In this document: piece by piece, positions 45,682-50,249 of the stretch | Layout: each line of letters starts with the position of its first letter | Numbering within the stretch: position 1 is the stretch's first letter | From: WHSV01 sp050694055 | GTDB taxonomy: Bacteria > Actinomycetota > CADDZG01 > WHSQ01 | Direction: 5' to 3' | Length of the DNA stretch: 50,249 bases | Assembly: GCA_050694055.1 (NCBI GenBank) | Contig: JBOGWX010000028.1 | Location: 1-50,249 of the forward strand | The notes under the pieces: model-generated | Seen by the model: only the letters and a program-made list of their open reading frames with translations | What the model was told of the DNA's origin: nothing | Database searches by the model: none | Program-made: the position numbers and the translations under genes

Positions 45682-46599
45682 ATGAAGGTCACCGCACTCG
45701 CCGGCGGGGTCGGCGGCGCCAAGCTACTCGTCGGGCTGCAGCGCCTGCTCGGCCCGAGGCTCACCGCCGTCGTCAACACCGGCGACGACGCGAACATCTA
45801 CGGCGTGCGCGTCAGCCCGGACGTGGACATCTGCACCTACTGGCTTGCGCGTATGGCCGACACCTCGAGAGGCTGGGGCATCGAGGGAGACACCTTCACG
45901 GTGGTCGAGACCATGCGCCACCTGGGTCTCGATGCCTGGTTCAACCTCGGCGACAGGGATTTCGCCGCATGCCTGTATCGCACCGAGTGCCTGGCACGTG
46001 GCGCAACCCTCAGCGAGGTGACCACCGATATCGCCCGGCGCCTGGGAGTGACCGCGACGCTGCTTCCGATGTCCGATGACGACGTTCGCACGGTGATCGT
46101 CACCTCCGACGGACGAGCTCTCGACTTCCAGGAATATTTCGTCAAGGAACGCACGCGGCCCGAGGTCGCCGAGGTGCGCTTCGCCGGCATGAACCGAGCC
46201 ACTCCCGCCGCCGGGGTTCTCAGCGCCATTGCCGAGGCCGGCACCGTCGTTGTGTGCCCCTCCAACCCGTTCGTCTCGATCGGCCCGATCCTGGAGCTGC
46301 CCGGGGTACGAGACGCTCTCCGGGCGCACGTGCGCGTCGTCGCCGTGTCGCCGATCGTGAAGGGCGCCGCCCTCAAGGGACCCGCCGATCGCATGCTGCG
46401 GTCGCTGGGGGCCGAGGCCAGCGCGGCCGGCGTCGCCGAGCTCTATGAGGACTTCGCAGACACCTTCGTGGTCGATGCGTCCGACGGAGACCAGGTCGCG
46501 CGCATCGAGGGCGGAGGACTGCGGGCGCTCAGCCTCGACACCATCATGAGCGACGACGCCGCCTCCGAGTGTCTCGCGGGCGAGCTGCTCGAGCTCTAA
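45682..46599 (+). CDS. fbiA: F420 biosynthesis 2-phospho-L-lactate/PEP transferase
   Basis: A 305-residue CofD family transferase that attaches the phospholactyl/phosphoenolpyruvyl group to FO. ALAGGVGGAKLLVGL at the N-terminus, NTGDDANIYGVRVSPDVDICTYWLA, and VVVCPSNPFVSIGPIL with SPIVKGAALKGPADRML are hallmark segments. It is followed directly by fbiB, whose GTG abuts the fbiA TAA. A TATGCT box six bases upstream replaces a ribosome site. Confidence 0.96.
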   Translation: MKVTALAGGVGGAKLLVGLQRLLGPRLTAVVNTGDDANIYGVRVSPDVDICTYWLARMADTSRGWGIEGDTFTVVETMRHLGLDAWFNLGDRDFAACLYRTECLARGATLSEVTTDIARRLGVTATLLPMSDDDVRTVIVTSDGRALDFQEYFVKERTRPEVAEVRFAGMNRATPAAGVLSAIAEAGTVVVCPSNPFVSIGPILELPGVRDALRAHVRVVAVSPIVKGAALKGPADRMLRSLGAEASAAGVAELYEDFADTFVVDASDGDQVARIEGGGLRALSLDTIMSDDAASECLAGELLEL

Positions 46600-47286
46600 G
46601 TGAGCGACATCAGCATCCGGCCGGTGCTCGGCCTTCCCGAGGTGCGACCCGGCGACGATCTCGCCGGCTTGATCGCCGAGGCTGCGGGCCCAGGGGCGAT
46701 AGCCGAGGGCGACGTGATCGTGGTGGCGCAGAAAGCGGTCTCCAAGGCTGAGGGGCGGGTCGTGCCCGGGACCGATCGCCGCGCCGCGGCGCTGGCGGAG
46801 TCGGTCCGCGTCCTCCGTCGCCGGGGAGAGATGGTGATCTCGGAAACGCGCCACGGCTTCGTGTGCGCCAACGCAGGAGTTGATGCCAGCAACGTCGAGG
46901 GCGACAACGTCGTGCTGCTGCCGCTGGACCCCGATCTGTCCGCACGCCGGCTGCGCGCTCGCCTTGCCCACCTTCTGCGGATAGAGGTCGCCGTGATCGT
47001 CGGCGACACCTTCGGCCGGGCGTGGCGCGCCGGCCAGACGAACGTGGCGATCGGCGTGGCCGGGCTCGAACCCTTCATCGACTATCGGGGAACCACCGAC
47101 ACCCAGGGACGAGACCTAACGGCAACCCGGATCTGCATCGCCGACGAGATTGCGGGGGCTGCCGAGATGGTGATGGGCAAGACGAAGGGGATCTGCGCGG
47201 CGATCGTCCGAGGTGCGCCGGCGACCTTGGGCCGCGGGGCTGCGACCGAGATCGTCCGCCCACCCGGCGAGGACATGTTCCGCTAG
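46600..47286 (+). CDS. fbiB: Coenzyme F420:L-glutamate ligase (CofE domain only)
   Basis: A 228-residue CofE-type ligase that adds glutamates to F420-0. Motifs include VIVVAQKAVSKAEGRVV, ETRHGFVCANAGVDASNV, the VIVGDTFGRAWRAGQTNVAIGVAGLEP core and GTTDTQGRDL. The well-studied actinobacterial FbiB carries an extra ~200-residue nitroreductase-like domain; it is absent here, and the frame closes at 47286. The GTG start directly follows the fbiA stop. Confidence 0.92.
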   Translation: MSDISIRPVLGLPEVRPGDDLAGLIAEAAGPGAIAEGDVIVVAQKAVSKAEGRVVPGTDRRAAALAESVRVLRRRGEMVISETRHGFVCANAGVDASNVEGDNVVLLPLDPDLSARRLRARLAHLLRIEVAVIVGDTFGRAWRAGQTNVAIGVAGLEPFIDYRGTTDTQGRDLTATRICIADEIAGAAEMVMGKTKGICAAIVRGAPATLGRGAATEIVRPPGEDMFR

Positions 47287-47368
47287 TGGTCGATCCCGCC
47301 CGGTCGATAGCGGCATCGTGCGGTCGTTGGCCCTAACCCTGTTTACCCGGGACTTATCCGGCTGCTGG

Positions 47369-47374
47369 TAGCCT
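47369..47374 (+). promoter_or_regulatory. Putative -10 box (TAGCCT) for leaderless DUF3105 gene
   Basis: TAGCCT lies eight bases before the GTG at 47383; no ribosome site is visible. Confidence 0.4.
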
Positions 47375-47382
47375 CGCCTGCC

Positions 47383-48045
47383 GTGAGCAAGAAACTCCAA
47401 GAGAAGCAACAGCGACGGCTCGCCGAGGAAGCGAAACGGGCGCGTCAGAAGAAAGATCATCGCAGAGCGAATCTCATCACGGTGGGCATCGCGGCATTGG
47501 TAGTGCTCGCCGTGGCGGCGGTCCTCGTCTTTCAGGGCGAGGACCCGGCCGACGACGTCGGGGTCGGCGTCTCGGAAGCAAACTGCACCGAGCGTGACAC
47601 GTTCGAGTCCGAGGGCAACCAGCACGTCGACGTGGGAACCCCGGTCGAGTACGCCGCCAATCCCCCGACCACAGGCAACCACTGGCCCCCCGAAGCCGTT
47701 TCCGATGCGGGTTTCTTCGAGGAGCCCATCCCGCCCCAGAGCCTGATCCACAACCAGGAGCACGGCCAGATCGTGATCTGGTACGACCCCGACGCCCCCC
47801 CAGAGGTGATCGACGACATCGAGACCATGGTCGGCCAGGAAGGCGGCGGAGTAAACATCGCGGCCCCCTGGGACGACATCGAAGAGCCCCACAACTACGT
47901 GCTCAGCGCCTGGTCCGGCGAGGCCGACGAGGGCGTCCAGCAGAGTTGCGAGCTCGCGAGCCAGGAGATCTGGGACGAGTTCCGCGCAGATTTCCAGGCC
48001 AAGGGGCCCGAGAACGTGGGCTTCCCCACCTTCAGCGCCGACTGA
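47383..48045 (+). CDS. DUF3105 membrane-anchored protein
   Basis: A 220-residue protein. The N-terminal ~30 residues are charged and basic (KKLQEKQQRRLAEEAKRARQ), followed by one membrane segment (31-50) and an exterior DUF3105 domain (about 65-215). Family signatures are PPTTGNHWP, LIHNQEHGQIVIWYDP and ISAW-type NYVLSAW. Conserved His suggest metal binding, but function is unknown. The GTG at 47383 lacks an SD. Confidence 0.85.
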   Translation: MSKKLQEKQQRRLAEEAKRARQKKDHRRANLITVGIAALVVLAVAAVLVFQGEDPADDVGVGVSEANCTERDTFESEGNQHVDVGTPVEYAANPPTTGNHWPPEAVSDAGFFEEPIPPQSLIHNQEHGQIVIWYDPDAPPEVIDDIETMVGQEGGGVNIAAPWDDIEEPHNYVLSAWSGEADEGVQQSCELASQEIWDEFRADFQAKGPENVGFPTFSAD

Positions 48046-48152
48046 TCCACCGCCACAGATCACCCTGGAGTTGCCCCGGGGGCCCTTCGACACCAGCGCC
48101 TGGGGGAGCAACCTTACGCTGATGAAGGGTCGCCCGGCGTAGTCGGGGCGAC

Positions 48153-48158
48153 TAGCGT
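48153..48158 (+). promoter_or_regulatory. Putative -10 box (TAGCGT) for leaderless DUF4012 gene
   Basis: TAGCGT lies seven bases before the GTG at 48166. Confidence 0.4.
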
Positions 48159-48165
48159 CCCGGGG

Positions 48166-50028
48166 GTGAAGTTGAGAACCAGGATCCTTCTCTGTCTCGG
48201 CGCGCTCGGCTTCGTCGCGTTGGGGCTGAGCGCGTTCTTGGCCCTCGAGGTCGCGCCCGAGCTGCTGGGGGCGCGTCGGGTCCTGGGCGGATCGGTCACG
48301 GAGCTTTCCACCGAGGACCTCCTGACAGCCCGTGCTCATCTCGAGAACGCGCAGGGCGCACTCGACTCGGGCGCCGCCTCTGCGCTGCGCCTCCTTCCCG
48401 TCGCCCGGCAAAACGTCGACGCCTTCGCCCGGGTGAGCGACTCGCTGACCGAGGTGGTGGACGCGGGTCTAATGATGAGGGCGCGGACCGATGAATTCGA
48501 AGGCGATCCCCTGTTCGCCGGCGGATCGGTCGATATGGATGCGCTGAGCTCGCTCGACGAGTCGCTGTCGCTGCAGGCCCGAGCGCTCGGCGGTCTCGAG
48601 CAGTCCCTGCGCGACGGCCGCAACGGATGGCTCCTGCCGCCTTTGTGGGGCATCTTCGACTCGTCCCTTCGACGCGTGGAGCCGCTGGCGGCCGCGGCCC
48701 GAAACGGCGGGCTCGCCGTGGATCTTGCCGAGCCCCTGCTGGGGGTGCCCGAGCCGCGCACCTACCTGGTGGTGCTGCTCAACAACGCCGAGCTTCGAGG
48801 CGCCGGTGGCCTGCCCTCGGGGGCCGGGATACTGACGGCGTCGGACGGACGAATCGAGCTGGGAGACTTCCACCGGGCCAAGTTCATGCGCGGCGGAGCT
48901 CCCTACGAGAAAGTGCCCGCGCCTGCGGACCTGACGCGCCGGTGGGGACGCTACGCCGCCGACACCACGATGTGGGTGAACTCGACCATGTCCCCCGACT
49001 CCACCGAGGTAGCGCCGGTCGTCGCCGCCATCGCGCGCAAGCGGACGGGGCACCGCTTCGACGGCGTCGTGTTCGCGGATCCGACGGGGTTGACTGCGTT
49101 GGTCTCACCGAACGCCGAGTTGAACGCACCCGGAGGGCTCGCCGTGCGCGGCAGGGATCTCGGTTCCTACGTGATGTCGGACGCCTACGAAGAGCTGGGG
49201 GACGTACCGCGCGAGCGCAAGGAGACCCTGGTCGATCTCGGGCGCAGTGCTTTCGCCGCAGCCGTCGAGAGAGGGTACTCGTCGGTGCGGCAGCTTGATC
49301 GGATCGGCCACGCTCTGCGCGGCGGTCACCTGCGCCTGGTCTCCTTCGACCCCGAAGAACAGCGATCGCTCGATCGTCTCGACGTCGGCGGGCGTCTGAG
49401 CGCGCCGGCAGGCGACGGCGTGCTGGTCACTGCTCAGAACACCGGGGCCGACAAGCTCGACTACTGGGCCCGGCGCTCGATCGACCATCGATGTTCGATC
49501 GAGGACACCATGGCCGCCTGCGCCACGACCGTCACGCTGGCGAACGCCGCGCCGCGAGGCTTGAGTCGTTACGTGGCCAACGAGCCCTATGGGCTATTGC
49601 AAAATTACCTCGAGGTCTACGTTCCCGCGCGGGCCGAGATCACCGGCGTGCGCCGTGACGCACAACCCGCGGAGATCCGCCGGGAGAACCACTCCGGATA
49701 CACCTCGGTCGGTGTCGCGGTCGAGCTTCCCAGGAGCAAACGAACGATCCTGACGGTCACCTACGAGCTTCCCATCGAGGGTCGCTACTCGCTCGCGCTG
49801 ATTCCTCAACCCCTGGCGCACGATGCGCATCTCAGCGTGAGACTCGACGCGCCCGAGGGATGGGTCGTGCGGGGGCCGGGCGGTGACGCGGTGGAGCCCT
49901 CCGGCTATCGGGGAGCCCTGAGCGGCACCGCTCGCTTCAGCGCGAGTCCCGAGGCGCGACCGGGGCTGAGCGGAGCTTGGACGCGCATCGGCAGTTTCTT
50001 GAATGAGCCCCTGAGGTTCGGGACTTAG
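48166..50028 (+). CDS. DUF4012 family protein
   Basis: A 620-residue protein with one N-terminal membrane segment (about 5-28) and a large exterior region. The DUF4012 core is marked by YLVVLLNNAELRGAGGLPSGAGIL (about 197-220), GRIELGDFHRAKF, and the ANEPYGLLQNYLEVYVPA stretch near 465-485. Members usually sit with exopolysaccharide or capsule genes; none are nearby. Function unknown. Confidence 0.83.
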   Translation: MKLRTRILLCLGALGFVALGLSAFLALEVAPELLGARRVLGGSVTELSTEDLLTARAHLENAQGALDSGAASALRLLPVARQNVDAFARVSDSLTEVVDAGLMMRARTDEFEGDPLFAGGSVDMDALSSLDESLSLQARALGGLEQSLRDGRNGWLLPPLWGIFDSSLRRVEPLAAAARNGGLAVDLAEPLLGVPEPRTYLVVLLNNAELRGAGGLPSGAGILTASDGRIELGDFHRAKFMRGGAPYEKVPAPADLTRRWGRYAADTTMWVNSTMSPDSTEVAPVVAAIARKRTGHRFDGVVFADPTGLTALVSPNAELNAPGGLAVRGRDLGSYVMSDAYEELGDVPRERKETLVDLGRSAFAAAVERGYSSVRQLDRIGHALRGGHLRLVSFDPEEQRSLDRLDVGGRLSAPAGDGVLVTAQNTGADKLDYWARRSIDHRCSIEDTMAACATTVTLANAAPRGLSRYVANEPYGLLQNYLEVYVPARAEITGVRRDAQPAEIRRENHSGYTSVGVAVELPRSKRTILTVTYELPIEGRYSLALIPQPLAHDAHLSVRLDAPEGWVVRGPGGDAVEPSGYRGALSGTARFSASPEARPGLSGAWTRIGSFLNEPLRFGT

Positions 50029-50054
50029 TACTCTCTCTCATAAATATCACTACG

Positions 50055-50060
50055 TATAAT
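50055..50060 (+). promoter_or_regulatory. Perfect TATAAT box before the transposase
   Basis: A consensus TATAAT lies about 60 bases before the transposase start in an AT-rich stretch. A hairpin CGAGGTT-GCTG-AACCTCG (50062-50079) sits between them. No good -35 is seen. Confidence 0.3.
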
Positions 50061-50117
50061 CCGAGGTTGCTGAACCTCGCTGGGCCATGCTTTCCCTCTG
50101 AGGAAGGGAGGAACAGC

Positions 50118-50249
50118 TTGCGCAGAGAGAGCCCGTACGCCATCCGGCTCAGCCACGAGGAGCGCGCCGTCCTGGAGGGACGAGCGCGGAAGTATACGTT
50201 GCCGTATCGTGATGTCACCAGGGCTCAGATCGTGCTCTTGGCGGCCCAA
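50118..50249 (+). mobile_element. IS630-type transposase, N-terminal part (cut by window edge)
   Basis: From TTG 50118, preceded by GGAAGGGAGGAA, the open frame runs off the right edge. Its 44 residues read AIRLSHEERAVLEGRAR and VTRAQIVLLAAQ, the pattern of the first helix-turn-helix of IS630-family transposases. The catalytic DDE part and the right end are beyond the window, so it is not known whether the element is complete. Confidence 0.75.

Noticed and set aside
49910..49925. Third copy of the palindromic repeat inside the DUF4012 gene
   Set aside because: Only about 13 bases (GGGGAGCCCTGAG) match and the surrounding palindrome is absent; chance in GC-rich coding DNA is likely.

Overview
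The window looks like chromosomal DNA from a high-GC actinobacterium (Actinomycetota), probably an uncultured lineage. The evidence is a WhiB-family regulator, a fused FbiC (CofG+CofH) with divergent fbiA/fbiB for coenzyme F420, DUF3499, DUF5719, DUF3105 and DUF4012 proteins, an R2lox-type oxidase, and many genes whose starts lack a Shine-Dalgarno sequence but sit 6-9 bases after a TAnnnT box. I cannot place it below phylum.

Layout. 1-5490 is an accessory-looking block with the tail of a TPR regulator, a large LuxR-type ATPase regulator, an alpha/beta hydrolase, and decayed gene fragments including a frameshifted BTAD pseudogene. It ends at a second copy of the last 27 bases of the tmRNA gene, the kind of scar left by integrative elements. 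5593-14109 is a core translation-quality and division block: ssrA (tmRNA), msrB, a DsrE-like gene read best as a selenoprotein, smpB, an S41 protease, an M23/coiled-coil hydrolase, ftsX, ftsE, an R2lox-like oxidase, and prfB with the programmed +1 frameshift. 14132-19700 has a beta-propeller protein, secA, a NarL-type response regulator and comF. 19870-27091 has mscS, a DinB-like gene, ahcY, an SIS-domain isomerase, a UPF0434 zinc protein, manB, whiB, a GNAT gene and two small zinc/Cys proteins.

27210-38049 has a hydrolase, a cyclopropane-synthase-like methyltransferase, tryptophan dioxygenase, an L,D-transpeptidase, and transsulfuration genes (CBS and a cystathionine gamma-synthase/lyase). 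Between those last two lies a lower-GC Rhs C-terminal module with two related small membrane proteins, flanked by 278/279-bp direct repeats that split a TIMP-like/beta-helix gene pair. 38233-43097 is a DUF5719-GT2 pair. 43131-47286 is the F420 locus. 47383-50028 holds DUF3105 and DUF4012 membrane proteins, and the right edge enters an IS630-type transposase.

How the genes work together. tmRNA, SmpB and RF2 serve ribosome rescue and termination. FtsEX with the adjacent M23 coiled-coil protein fits the known FtsEX-activated wall hydrolase arrangement. AhcY, CBS and the gamma-synthase link S-adenosylhomocysteine to cysteine. ManB and the SIS isomerase feed mannose-phosphate for glycans. FbiA, FbiB and FbiC build most of F420. 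The most notable observations are an in-frame UGA in the DsrE-like gene followed by a SECIS-like hairpin, a tmRNA whose tag frame is interrupted, and the Rhs toxin/immunity-like island.
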